Shown: one piece after another, positions 16,334-24,014 of the stretch
Layout: each line of letters begins with the position of its first letter
How positions within the stretch are numbered: the first letter of the stretch is position 1
Assembly: GCA_964442605.1 (NCBI GenBank)
Contig: CAYTZR010000011.1
Span: forward strand, 1-48,176
From: Monoglobus sp964442605
GTDB taxonomy: Bacteria; Bacillota; Clostridia; Monoglobales; Monoglobaceae
Direction: 5' to 3'
Length of the DNA stretch: 48,176 bases
Notes under the pieces: model-generated
Seen by the model: only the letters and a program-made list of their open reading frames with translations
What the model was told of the DNA's origin: nothing
The model's database searches: none
Made by a program: the position numbers and the translations under genes

Positions 16334-17911
16334 CTATTTCATTCTATTTCTCTGTTTTCTATTTCTCTGTTTCTCTGTTTCNNNNNNNNNNNNNNNNNNN
16401 NNNNNNNNNNNNNNNNNNNNNNNNNNNNNNNNNNNNNNNNNNNNNNNNNNNNNNNNNNNNNNNNNNNNNNNNNNNNNNNNNTCCAAAAAGTCGGCAATAC
16501 ATTCGGCAGCGCATTGCATTCCGTATTTCGCTTCGCTTAATGTATTTCCGCTTGTTCCAACCTCAATTATCAGGCTGCCGTTTGTTGTATGACCGTTAAA
16601 CCGCTCCTGACGCAGATTTATATAGCGCATAAGATTGGGATACCTTTCGTCAATTTTATTCTGGAGCTGAATTGCAAATTTCAGATTTTCCCGCCACTGC
16701 GGATGATAAAGACCTTTTTCATCGGTTCCCACAACAAACATAAGCTGTGCCGCGTCCCTGCCATTTATCTCCGTAACAAGCTTCACCTTGGTTCCGTCGT
16801 CATAAACAACTGAGTCTCTGTGTATATCAAGCACAATCTGTATGCTCGGATATTCATCCAAATACCGCTCTGTGCTTTCCAAAGCATCCGCATATGAGCC
16901 GTTAAACGACGGATAGTCGTGCAGCTCCGTATCGTGCAGAGTTTCAATTCCTCGATCGTTAAAATACTGCGCGATTTCAGTCCCGACAGCCGTTACATTT
17001 TCCGAGGCGTCCATACTTCTGTCACTCTCACCGCTGCTGTATTTTTGCGCTCCCTCCGCCGTGTACGCCTCGGTTGCGTGAGTATGTACTATCAGGATTT
17101 TCGGTCCGCCGCCGCTCATATCAAGCGTCAAAGGCTCGTATAAAAGCTCGTTTACATCTATATTGTATGAGGTTTGATTTCCCAATCGTATCTGATACGT
17201 GTCATAATTCGCGTTTTGAGCGGCGTTTATCGCCTTAATATTCAAATCCCCCTCGTCTTGGACTTCCGATGCTTGTGTTTCCGTGCTTTCCGTCGGAGCC
17301 GCCGTAGGCTGCGGCACGGCAGTCGGACTCGCGGCGGCAATTTCATCCGCGTTTTTAACCAAAGCATAGCTGTTCACAATATCCGCGCCGTGTATCTCAG
17401 CCGCGACAGCGCCTGTGGGAATGTATGGGTCAAACCCCAATACACAAACCGCGAGCTTTTTCAAAAGACCGGCAAAGCCCTTGTGTTTTTCATCATCGGT
17501 ATCTTTTGTATCTTTTGTTTCTTCAATTTTATCTTTATCTTCTTCTGTATCTCCTTCATCTTCAATTTTGTCTTCGGTTGTACTCTCAACTGTATTCTCA
17601 ACTCTATTATCAACTGCATTATCAACTGTATTATCAATTGTATTCTCAACTGTATTCTCAATTCTGTCTCCGACCGTCGAGGCGGCTTTGTCGGACTCAA
17701 AAACAACCGCGTCTTTTTCGCCGAAAAAGGACGATATAATTATTCCTGTTATTATGCCGACCGCTGCCGCGAAAGCCGCGGCTCTCGCGATCCTGCGCCC
17801 GTCAAGCACAACGGCACGATACCTCTTTTTTTCGATTTTAAATTTTTTGAATTTCTTATTTCCGATTTTGAATTTCTTTTTCCCGATTTTCCTTTCGTAG
17901 CTTCTCGCAAT
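16334..17911 (-). CDS. spoIIP: Stage II sporulation protein P (cell-wall amidase), C-terminus lost in an assembly gap
   Basis: Starts at the ATG at 17911 after GGAGGAG. Basic N-terminus, one membrane helix near 42-62, then an acidic low-complexity linker with seven 12-bp repeats, then the SpoIIP domain: 'ILIVHTHATEAYT' near 270, 'VLDIHRDSV' and 'EVGTSGNTLSEAKYG' near 447. SpoIIP works with SpoIID and SpoIIM to cleave septal peptidoglycan during engulfment, so the organism probably forms endospores. The last readable codons before the N run reach 'AECIADFL', near the normal end of the family. The 15 residues read beyond the gap are Arg/Gln/Lys low complexity in an unverified frame, so the true stop is unknown. 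Confidence 0.9.
   Translation of the reverse strand: MARSYERKIGKKKFKIGNKKFKKFKIEKKRYRAVVLDGRRIARAAAFAAAVGIITGIIISSFFGEKDAVVFESDKAASTVGDRIENTVENTIDNTVDNAVDNRVENTVESTTEDKIEDEGDTEEDKDKIEETKDTKDTDDEKHKGFAGLLKKLAVCVLGFDPYIPTGAVAAEIHGADIVNSYALVKNADEIAAASPTAVPQPTAAPTESTETQASEVQDEGDLNIKAINAAQNANYDTYQIRLGNQTSYNIDVNELLYEPLTLDMSGGGPKILIVHTHATEAYTAEGAQKYSSGESDRSMDASENVTAVGTEIAQYFNDRGIETLHDTELHDYPSFNGSYADALESTERYLDEYPSIQIVLDIHRDSVVYDDGTKVKLVTEINGRDAAQLMFVVGTDEKGLYHPQWRENLKFAIQLQNKIDERYPNLMRYINLRQERFNGHTTNGSLIIEVGTSGNTLSEAKYGMQCAAECIADFLXXXXXXXXXXXXXXXXXXXXXXXXXXXXXXXXXXETEKQRNRKQRNRMK
16382..16481. other. Assembly gap of 100 N next to a short tandem repeat
   Basis: Exactly 100 N, the conventional length for a gap of unknown size. 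The left flank (16344-16381) is built of TATTTCTCTG / TTTCTCTG units, so a longer array probably caused the break. It falls in or just past the 3' end of spoIIP. Confidence 0.95.
17579..17662 (-). repeat. In-frame 12-bp tandem repeat inside spoIIP
   Basis: Seven copies of a 12-bp unit of the form TGTATTCTCAAC (plus-strand reading), with substitutions. It encodes alternating Glu/Asp-Asn-Thr/Ala-Val or Ile units in the linker between the membrane helix and the amidase domain. Frame is preserved. Confidence 0.9.
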
Positions 17912-18032
17912 CATTTCTTCTCCTCCGCGCTTGTCTTTTTCTCTATTAATCATATTCGCCGGGGATAAAGTTATGCATAAAACTTTCTTGAACAGAATGC
18001 TGTATGCTGCGGAAAATCTTTAACAATAAAAT

Positions 18033-18070
18033 AAGCGGGCTGCGCCTTAATACTTAGGCACAGCCCGCTT
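18033..18070 (-). terminator. Terminator of the ruvX-DUF1292 operon
   Basis: AAGCGGGCTG / CAGCCCGCTT with an inner GCC/GGC extension and a short loop. On the minus strand it is followed by a T-rich tail. It lies 5 nt past the DUF1292 stop codon and separates this operon from spoIIP. Confidence 0.88.
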
Positions 18071-18074
18071 GGTA

Positions 18075-18380
18075 TTAATTTTCAAAATCAAATCTGTCAC
18101 GGTTACGCTTTTTAAATTCCTCATAAATTCTGTTCGCGAGAGCGTCGTCAACCACCTGTGACAGACAATCCTCACTGTCCGCGTCCTTGTCTATCTTAAA
18201 CAGAGCTATCTCCGTAACCTCTTCCTCTTCGTCATCATACGGAATACAAATTATATAATCGTCTCCGTCGATTTGAACCGTATCCAAGTGCTCAAACGGC
18301 ACCGTGTTTCCTTCCTCATCAATCAGGTCTATTAAGTTTGAGTTTTCCTCAGATGTATTGTTTTTTGTTTCATCCGCCAT
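18075..18380 (-). CDS. DUF1292 family small acidic protein
   Basis: 101 residues, very acidic. The core 'VPFEHLDTVQIDGDDYIICIPYDDEEEEVTEIALFKI' is typical of DUF1292, a family without known function that almost always accompanies the RuvX/YqgF nuclease in Firmicutes, as here. The ATG follows AAAGGAGGA. The C-terminus 'EFKKRNRDRFDFEN' is the usual amphipathic end. Confidence 0.88.
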   Translation of the reverse strand: MADETKNNTSEENSNLIDLIDEEGNTVPFEHLDTVQIDGDDYIICIPYDDEEEEVTEIALFKIDKDADSEDCLSQVVDDALANRIYEEFKKRNRDRFDFEN

Positions 18381-18413
18381 AAATATCTTCCTCCTTTCAA
18401 GCGTTTCAAGATT

Positions 18414-18824
18414 TTAACGTTTACTGTCCAGATATGATTGAAGAATAATAGCCGCCGAAATACTGTCTACCGACTCCTTGCGCTTTTTTCCGCGTACATT
18501 GGTAACATTCATAAGATTATGTGCCGAAACCGTGGTGAGCCTTTCGTCCCAAAGTATTACAGGAACGCTTACAAAGGACTTAAGCCTGTCGGCAAACATC
18601 TGCGTCCGCTCTCCTCGCGGTCCTACCGTGCCGTTCATATTTTTCGGAAATCCCACAACAATTTCGGATACATCATATTGGTGCGCCAGCTCTGCGGCGT
18701 ACCTCGCAATCTTTATGACGCTTCCCGATTTAAAATTATCAAGGGTTGACGCGCCAAAGCCCAATTCATCCGACACCGCGAAACCCGTGCGGCTGTCGCC
18801 GAAATCAATACCCAAGCTCCTCAT
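18414..18824 (-). CDS. ruvX: RuvX/YqgF-type putative Holliday junction resolvase / pre-16S rRNA nuclease
   Basis: 136 residues, the standard length. RNase H-like fold signatures: 'SLGIDFGDSRTGFAVSD' with the first metal Asp at residue 7, 'EIVVGFPKNMNGTVGPR', 'WDERLTTVSAHNLM' and the C-terminal acidic 'DSISAAIILQSYLD'. The family has been implicated in 5' processing of 16S rRNA and in Holliday junction processing. The ATG follows AGGAG. It heads a two-gene operon with DUF1292; phage-derived genes begin 82 bp upstream of it. Confidence 0.92.
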   Translation of the reverse strand: MRSLGIDFGDSRTGFAVSDELGFGASTLDNFKSGSVIKIARYAAELAHQYDVSEIVVGFPKNMNGTVGPRGERTQMFADRLKSFVSVPVILWDERLTTVSAHNLMNVTNVRGKKRKESVDSISAAIILQSYLDSKR

Positions 18825-18905
18825 ACAGCTTCTCCTATAATCATATCAAATCTGTTAGATAATCATACCATTAAATTTCTGTAATTACAAGCCTTTTTAA
18901 AAAAT

Positions 18906-20297
18906 TTATACAAGAAATCTTTCGGGCGTATTATCAAGCGGAGAATATTCGCGGTCTGATTTATCCTCCGTTTTCTCCCTCGGAGCAATCGGATTGCTCA
19001 TCAAAAAATACTTCAGCGCATCATAAAGATGATCCTCCTGCTTTGTGTCCACATCCTCCGGATTGACACTGTCATATTTAAGCTCAGGCAGAGTTCTGAT
19101 TATGCCGGGACATTTTTTATTGAAAAAATATATCATCGGCAGCCCCTCATCATCAAAGCTCAACCGATAATGCACCTGCATTTTGCCGGCGAGCCTGTCG
19201 TTTTTCCCTTTTTCAAAGTACACACCCCGATTTTCCATCATCTCAGCAATGCTCCCCTCGCTTCCGCCTGTGGCGTTCCATATGGCAGGGTCGGCTATAC
19301 CGGTTATTTTACATCCCGCTTCCCGTTCCTCGCGCTCAATCTCCGCGATTTTGTCCGCAATCTGCTGCGCCGTCCACTTCACTCCCACATCGGGCTTGCC
19401 CGTACAGCCGTAAAGCTCCCTGTAATTATACGCTCTGCCGTCATAATCCACAGCGTACCACGACACGGCAAACGGCTTTGAATATCCAAAATCAAACGTC
19501 CTAAAGCGCCGCCATTCCTTTGGAACCTCAAACGGATCTATTACATGACTGAACCTGCGGGTTTTAAAGCCGTTGGGGTTATTGCGCCATTCTGTAAAAA
19601 CCTGTCCGTCGAATATATCCCATTCTCCGTACAGCAAAGCTCTACGCTCGTTTTCCGGAAGCTGCCTGAGACGCTTTAAATACGTCTTGTCCGATTGCAT
19701 AAGAAACCTGTTGTCCTGAACAAGCGATGGTATAAACAGCCTTTTTGTACCGTAATCCGTCTCCCATACCCGATTTGGATCGCGGCCGTCTATAAACCGC
19801 CGCTTTACCCATGTATGCCCCACACCGCCGGGATTTGTGCTTGACTTCATCTGCTTCGGATAACCGTTGGTGCCGCGAACCCTTGAAAGCAGATATGTAT
19901 ACTGACTCTCGGTAAAATGTGTCAGCTCGTCAAAACGAACAATATCATATTCCGCCCCCTGATAGCGCAGTACATCACTTTCCGCTTGGCAATAACCGAA
20001 CTCGATAACCGAACCGTTTTTAAGCAGCCACTTGCGTGAGCTTACCTGATACCGTCCCGCAGCGGATGGATAAAGCAAAATAGAGTTCATAATGAGCGAA
20101 TGTTCCAGCTCCGGAAATGTTCGCCTAAGTATAAGCTGATGGCTGCCGGGATATTTCAGCGCGAACAGCAGCGCGTCAACCAGCTGTCCATACGATTTTC
20201 CGCCTCCCGCCGCGCCGCCGAATAAAACCTCGTCTGCGTCAGCGGTTATAAATTTCAACTGTGTTTCCGTTATTTCAAGATTTAGCTTTGCCTTCAT
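18906..20297 (-). CDS. terL: Phage terminase large subunit
   Basis: 463 residues. The N-terminal packaging ATPase has a Walker A-like 'GGAAGGGKS' at 27-35, adenine-binding 'LRRTFPEL', and Walker B 'IVRFDE' with Asp123-Glu124. A C-terminal RNase H-like nuclease has Asp269 in 'RTFDFGYSKP', Asp336 in 'GIADPAIW' and a final Asp426 in 'DHLYDALKYF'. All catalytic residues are in place and the length is normal, so this is not a decayed copy. It normally cuts phage DNA and pumps it into proheads through the portal. The ATG follows GGAGG. Last gene of the minus-strand phage-like operon. Confidence 0.95.
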   Translation of the reverse strand: MKAKLNLEITETQLKFITADADEVLFGGAAGGGKSYGQLVDALLFALKYPGSHQLILRRTFPELEHSLIMNSILLYPSAAGRYQVSSRKWLLKNGSVIEFGYCQAESDVLRYQGAEYDIVRFDELTHFTESQYTYLLSRVRGTNGYPKQMKSSTNPGGVGHTWVKRRFIDGRDPNRVWETDYGTKRLFIPSLVQDNRFLMQSDKTYLKRLRQLPENERRALLYGEWDIFDGQVFTEWRNNPNGFKTRRFSHVIDPFEVPKEWRRFRTFDFGYSKPFAVSWYAVDYDGRAYNYRELYGCTGKPDVGVKWTAQQIADKIAEIEREEREAGCKITGIADPAIWNATGGSEGSIAEMMENRGVYFEKGKNDRLAGKMQVHYRLSFDDEGLPMIYFFNKKCPGIIRTLPELKYDSVNPEDVDTKQEDHLYDALKYFLMSNPIAPREKTEDKSDREYSPLDNTPERFLV

Positions 20298-20317
20298 TAA
20301 AAAAATCCTCCGTTCCG

Positions 20318-20557
20318 CTATATAACCTTTATTTCTACTTCAAGCTTTGTTACCTCCTTGTCCTCAAGCAGCGTCTCCGGTACTCCCAAAAGACTCAATA
20401 CCTCCTTCGCTGACGAAAGCTCTATTCTCTTATCGCCGCAGCTCACCAGCTCGCGCAGCTTCGCAAGCGCCTCCATAGCCCAGTTTTCCTCGTCGCCTTG
20501 CTCTACCGTTTCGCATAATTTTTTCTTATCGTCAACAGCTTCGCTCTTGTCACACAT
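20318..20557 (-). CDS. Small phage-type protein before terL, possible terminase small subunit
   Basis: 79 residues from the ATG at 20557, whose ATGTGTGA overlaps the upstream gene's stop; GGTGA precedes it. The sequence is acidic, with an amphipathic helix 'WAMEALAKLRELVSCGD' and 'LSSAKEVLSLLGVPETL'. Position directly before terL suggests the small terminase subunit or a packaging accessory. I see no diagnostic motif, so this is inferred from location and size. Confidence 0.6.
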   Translation of the reverse strand: MCDKSEAVDDKKKLCETVEQGDEENWAMEALAKLRELVSCGDKRIELSSAKEVLSLLGVPETLLEDKEVTKLEVEIKVI

Positions 20558-20984
20558 TGTAATCACCGCTGACTGTCTGCCCAACAAGCTTCTCCGCCGC
20601 TCTGTCCAAAATTCTGAAGCACTGCCGCCTGCTGTAGTACACCGCGAATTCCATGGCTGTCCAGCTTGTACCCTTTAAGTATTTTTCCGTAATAACATTA
20701 AGCTCATCGCTGTCTAAAAGCTCGGATAAACGGCTCCAGTCGCTTAGCATTGCGTTAAACCTTTCCTTACAGCTTTTTATCTGCTCACGGTAAAATTCCA
20801 CATTTGTCAGCATATCGCTGTATGTATCGCCTGTCGCTAACGAAACCTCCTCATCAGATATCTGTACTCTTGTAAAATCGCTTATAAGCTCATTATAAAA
20901 TTCTATCCTTGCTTTCATTTCCTTTTTTGCGACAGGTAAAAGCCTCAGCCACTTTTTTACCTGTGCCGTGTTCTCAAATTTCAT
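20550..20984 (-). CDS. Phage-type late regulator, sigma-70 region-4-like/ArpU-like
   Basis: 144 residues. The N-terminal two thirds are helical and charged. The C-terminus 'LNVITEKYLKGTSWTAMEFAVYYSRRQCFRILDRAAEKL' region resembles sigma-70 region 4 as found in ArpU/RinA/DUF1492-like phage transcription factors: a conserved 'RYL.G.SW', a helix-turn-helix and 'YSRRQ..RI'. Such proteins switch on packaging and structural genes, and often sit just before the terminase genes, as here. The ATG follows AAAGGAGA. Confidence 0.68.
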   Translation of the reverse strand: MKFENTAQVKKWLRLLPVAKKEMKARIEFYNELISDFTRVQISDEEVSLATGDTYSDMLTNVEFYREQIKSCKERFNAMLSDWSRLSELLDSDELNVITEKYLKGTSWTAMEFAVYYSRRQCFRILDRAAEKLVGQTVSGDYNV

Positions 20985-21003
20985 CTGAATTCTCCTTTCA
21001 ACA

Positions 21004-21204
21004 TCAATATTTTGTATCTATTTCATAGTAGCTATGGCAACACTCCAGATCGCAAAACAGCCCGTCAAAGCTCCTTATATGCTGACTGCCGTCTTTATAT
21101 ATATCGCTGCCGCAGAACAGGCACACACCGACAGGTCTGCTCTCTTGCAGCGACTCCTTTGTATATCCGTAGCGCTCTATGTACCTTATATCAGGATGAT
21201 CCAT
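21004..21204 (-). CDS. Small zinc-ribbon protein of the phage module
   Basis: 66 residues from the ATG at 21204 (GGAAGTGA upstream; an ATG six codons earlier is possible). Two cysteine pairs, 'CLFCGSDIY' and 'FCDLECCHSYY', suggest one zinc site. The N-terminal 'RYIERYGYTKESLQ' is of unknown function. First gene of the minus-strand operon leading to terL. No family recognised. Confidence 0.6.
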   Translation of the reverse strand: MDHPDIRYIERYGYTKESLQESRPVGVCLFCGSDIYKDGSQHIRSFDGLFCDLECCHSYYEIDTKY

Positions 21205-21220
21205 TTTTTCACTTCCATTC

Positions 21221-21274
21221 ATCTTTTATATATCTTTTTCTACATCTCATCTTTTATATACCATCTTTTATATT
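21221..21274 (-). repeat. Direct repeats in the leader of the phage-type operon
   Basis: ATCTTTTATAT(A/T) occurs at 21221, 21249 and 21263, with a degenerate copy at 21232. In the transcript (minus strand) these read as TATATAAAAGAT units in the 5' leader between the promoter at 21290-21317 and the first start codon. Confidence 0.7.
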
Positions 21275-21289
21275 TATTCTTACATTTAC

Positions 21290-21317
21290 ATTATATAACA
21301 ATATTCTTGTTTGTCAA
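21290..21317 (-). promoter_or_regulatory. Promoter of the minus-strand phage-type operon
   Basis: On the minus strand: TTGACA (complement of 21312-21317), a 16-bp spacer and TATAAT (complement of 21290-21295). It reads into the zinc-ribbon, regulator, small protein and terL genes. The 314-bp gap 21223-21536 holds this promoter, the direct repeats and the divergent repressor promoter. Confidence 0.8.
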
Positions 21318-21487
21318 GGGTTATTTTACCATATTTTTTGATATTTTTCGCGCTTTTATGTTTCTTGAAGCGGCAAATTTAGTACCTACGAGGCTTTATC
21401 ATTAAAAAATAAACAATAATTTACAACGTATCAAAACAACAAATGCCCTATAAAAAACCATAAAAAACAATATTTTTAATATAATAC

Positions 21488-21516
21488 TTGATTTATTCTA
21501 AAAATTATGTTATATT
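21488..21516 (+). promoter_or_regulatory. Promoter of the S24 repressor gene
   Basis: TTGATT at 21488-21493 and TATATT at 21511-21516 with a 17-bp spacer, 20 nt upstream of the start codon. It is back to back with the minus-strand promoter, about 170 bp apart, so one repressor could act on both. Confidence 0.6.
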
Positions 21517-21536
21517 ATGTTTGGAGGTGTCGTATT

Positions 21537-22268
21537 ATGGCTAATAAAGATTTTAGCGACAAGCTTAAACAAGCCCGACTCGGCAAGGGTTTATCCCAAA
21601 AGCAGGTGTATGAAAGCCTTGATATAAAGCAATCAAGGTTCAGCGCATGGGAAAACGGAAAATCCGAGCCTGACATCAAAGTATTTCTGGAGCTTTGTCA
21701 TATTTATGACATTAAAGACATTTATAAATACTTTTGTTCTCCCAAAACAAGCTACGATGAAGCCGAATATAACGTCAAGCTAAACCTCGCGATTAATATG
21801 CTCAGGGAAATTTCCGATGACGAGGACAATTTAAATACCGTAATTAATTGTCTTGAATATGAGTATGAGCAATATCAGAATAAGAAGGTAAAGTCCTACA
21901 CATTCGGTTTAAGACAAATTCGCGTATACACGCAGGCAGCGGCGGCAGGGCTGGGGAACTATATTGATGACAGCGACTATGAAATCAGAATAGAACCCGC
22001 TCCTCCCGAGGCTGACTTTGGAATACTCATAAGCGGCGACAGTATGGAGCCGAATATTACCGACGGCGAAACCGTTTACGTTAAGAGTATGTCCTCCATC
22101 GAGTTCGGCGAGATTGGTATATTTATACACCGTGGAAACGCGTATTGTAAAATGCTTGACCAGATTGACGGCAGACCATGCCTTAAATCTGTCAACCCCA
22201 AATACGCCCCCATCTTTATCACCGAATTTGATGATGTACGAACCGTTGGTAAGGTGCTGTCGCATTAA
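21537..22268 (+). CDS. XRE-S24 phage-type repressor with self-cleavage residues
   Basis: 243 residues from the ATG at 21537 after TTGGAGGTG. Residues 6-62 are an XRE helix-turn-helix ('LKQARLGKGLSQKQVYESLDI...FSAWENGKSEPD'). A linker leads to an S24/LexA-like domain: an Ala137-Gly138 cleavage site in 'AAAAGLGN', nucleophile Ser169 in 'LISGDSMEPNITDGE' and general-base Lys205 in 'NAYCKML'. All three elements needed for RecA-stimulated self-cleavage are present, so this should respond to DNA damage like lambda CI. It is the only plus-strand gene in the phage module and ends 11 bp from the convergent portal gene. Confidence 0.92.
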   Translation: MANKDFSDKLKQARLGKGLSQKQVYESLDIKQSRFSAWENGKSEPDIKVFLELCHIYDIKDIYKYFCSPKTSYDEAEYNVKLNLAINMLREISDDEDNLNTVINCLEYEYEQYQNKKVKSYTFGLRQIRVYTQAAAAGLGNYIDDSDYEIRIEPAPPEADFGILISGDSMEPNITDGETVYVKSMSSIEFGEIGIFIHRGNAYCKMLDQIDGRPCLKSVNPKYAPIFITEFDDVRTVGKVLSH

Positions 22269-22279
22269 GCCAAATTAAC

Positions 22280-23971
22280 CTACGAAATTTGTGTCGCGTT
22301 TTTAATACCCTTTGACAAAGTCCCGACAGAGCCGCTATTCTTAATCTGTGTCGGGACTTTCTCCGCGCCGACAAGCCCTACGCCCTCTTTTTCGTACTCG
22401 GACTTTAGATTTTTTACGCCGTCTATCAATTTTTCTTTCCCGTCAATGTGCATTGACTTCAGCAAAAGCATTGCCGCGTCCGCGTTGCTCGGATTAAACA
22501 CACCCATTTGCCAAAGCTCCGTCAGTGTCTGATTTTGAGTTATTCTGCTATACGGATTGTTTTTTTCCGCACTGACCGTCACATCAAACTCAGCTCTGTG
22601 GTACCCGCTGCCAAGCTCTCTGCCCGAAAACTCAATATATTCGTTCTTGCCGTTTTCATCGCTTATCCTGTATGAATGAGGCTTGTTATAAAACTGACGT
22701 ATAATCTCAATGCATAAAAGCACTATGTCGTGAAAGGCGTCATACCCCGTAATCAGCATATCTCTTGCCAGCTTTTCTCCCGCCTGCTGCAGCGCGACGA
22801 TTGCCGAATATGCCGTAACGCCGCTGTTGGTGCCGCCTTGCTGGAAATCCCTGTTGCCCGCTATCTCTTTAAGCTCGTCAATCTTATTTTGTCTGTGCTG
22901 AATAATAAAGCTGTGCATCGGCTTTGCCTGAAGCTCTCTTATATTTTCTTCGCCTACAGAGCCGGCAACGTGAATAATATCACGGCTAAGGTCAGAAAGC
23001 TCGTATTCATTAAGACCTCCGTTGTCCTTTATCATAAACCGCGTCTTTCCCGAAATCAATGCGTTTCTGCTTATAAGACTGTCCAGCTTGTCGATATAGA
23101 GCTGCGGATTTTTTACAATATCAACAAATCCAAAGCCAACCGGACTATCCTCATCGGGGTAAAGCACATCTATGACAAACGGATACATTCCGTGGTCATA
23201 AATTCCGTTATCACCCATATCCTCAGATGCCTCAAGTATGTTACCATCGGCAAATTTTATAAGCTCCACCGTCTGTCTCCCTCCCGAATACCGCTTATAG
23301 TAGCAGTCAACAACCAATGTCTTGTCTCTGAGCGCGTCGCGGGAAGCTGTATTTTGCATATCATCATAGGTCAGTATCTCCATTGCTCCGTTCCCGATAA
23401 AATTATCCGCCAAATGCGGATATTTTGCCTTTAATTCATCATTATCAATTAAGGCTGTCAGGAACACGAATTTACTGTCCTGAATATCAATAATACCCGG
23501 CTCCCAGAACAGATTTAACAAATCAATCCGTTTAATATCAATATCACCGCTCCCGTGTCCCAGCTCCGGATTGTAAAACACCCCGTAACAGGAAGCGCCG
23601 TTTTTAAGCTTGTACCACCATGCTCTGCTGTAGGTTCGTTTAAAATTACACAGCTCAAGCTGCATAGGTATAATTTTTGTCAGAATTTCCGCCGTTTTTC
23701 CATCGCACTCCCTGCGTCCCAAAATATTTGGCTCGGGATAATTATCCATTGCGTCCGCATGCTTGTTCGCGATTACGTTAAACAGGTATGGCGTCGCCGG
23801 CTCGGGCGTCGCTGCGTCGGCGCTGCCGTTATATCTGCTCTTGTACCACTTATTATTATCTATGATTTTTCTGTCATACAACTGCTTATGCTCCTTATAT
23901 AGCTTAAAGCATTCCTGTACCTTGCCGAAAAATTCTGCGTTTATTTTTCCGCTGTATCTGTCATTTTTCAT
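22280..23971 (-). CDS. Phage portal protein, P22-like
   Basis: 563 residues. An N-terminal helical part ('FKLYKEHKQLYDRKIIDNNKWYKSRYNG' region), 'PYLFNVIANKHADAMDNYPEP', a beta-rich middle and 'LVVDCYYKRYSGGRQTVELIKF' are characteristic of P22-type portals, followed by the long stem helix region 'QLYIDKLDSLISRNALI' and 'QGGTNSGVTAYSAIVALQQAG'. The dodecameric portal is the DNA channel of the head and docks the terminase. Full length. It lies downstream of a fibre-like gene with 43 bp between them. No head protease, scaffold or capsid gene follows; the next gene is the convergent repressor. Confidence 0.85.
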   Translation of the reverse strand: MKNDRYSGKINAEFFGKVQECFKLYKEHKQLYDRKIIDNNKWYKSRYNGSADAATPEPATPYLFNVIANKHADAMDNYPEPNILGRRECDGKTAEILTKIIPMQLELCNFKRTYSRAWWYKLKNGASCYGVFYNPELGHGSGDIDIKRIDLLNLFWEPGIIDIQDSKFVFLTALIDNDELKAKYPHLADNFIGNGAMEILTYDDMQNTASRDALRDKTLVVDCYYKRYSGGRQTVELIKFADGNILEASEDMGDNGIYDHGMYPFVIDVLYPDEDSPVGFGFVDIVKNPQLYIDKLDSLISRNALISGKTRFMIKDNGGLNEYELSDLSRDIIHVAGSVGEENIRELQAKPMHSFIIQHRQNKIDELKEIAGNRDFQQGGTNSGVTAYSAIVALQQAGEKLARDMLITGYDAFHDIVLLCIEIIRQFYNKPHSYRISDENGKNEYIEFSGRELGSGYHRAEFDVTVSAEKNNPYSRITQNQTLTELWQMGVFNPSNADAAMLLLKSMHIDGKEKLIDGVKNLKSEYEKEGVGLVGAEKVPTQIKNSGSVGTLSKGIKNATQIS

Positions 23972-24014
23972 ATTATTTATCCTCTTTCTTATAATATTCT
24001 CTCATAATATTTTC

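Noticed and set aside
17174..17968. A 264-codon plus-strand frame opposite spoIIP
   Set aside because: It consists of Cys/Phe/Ile-rich translation of the complement of the repeat-rich linker, with no ribosome site.
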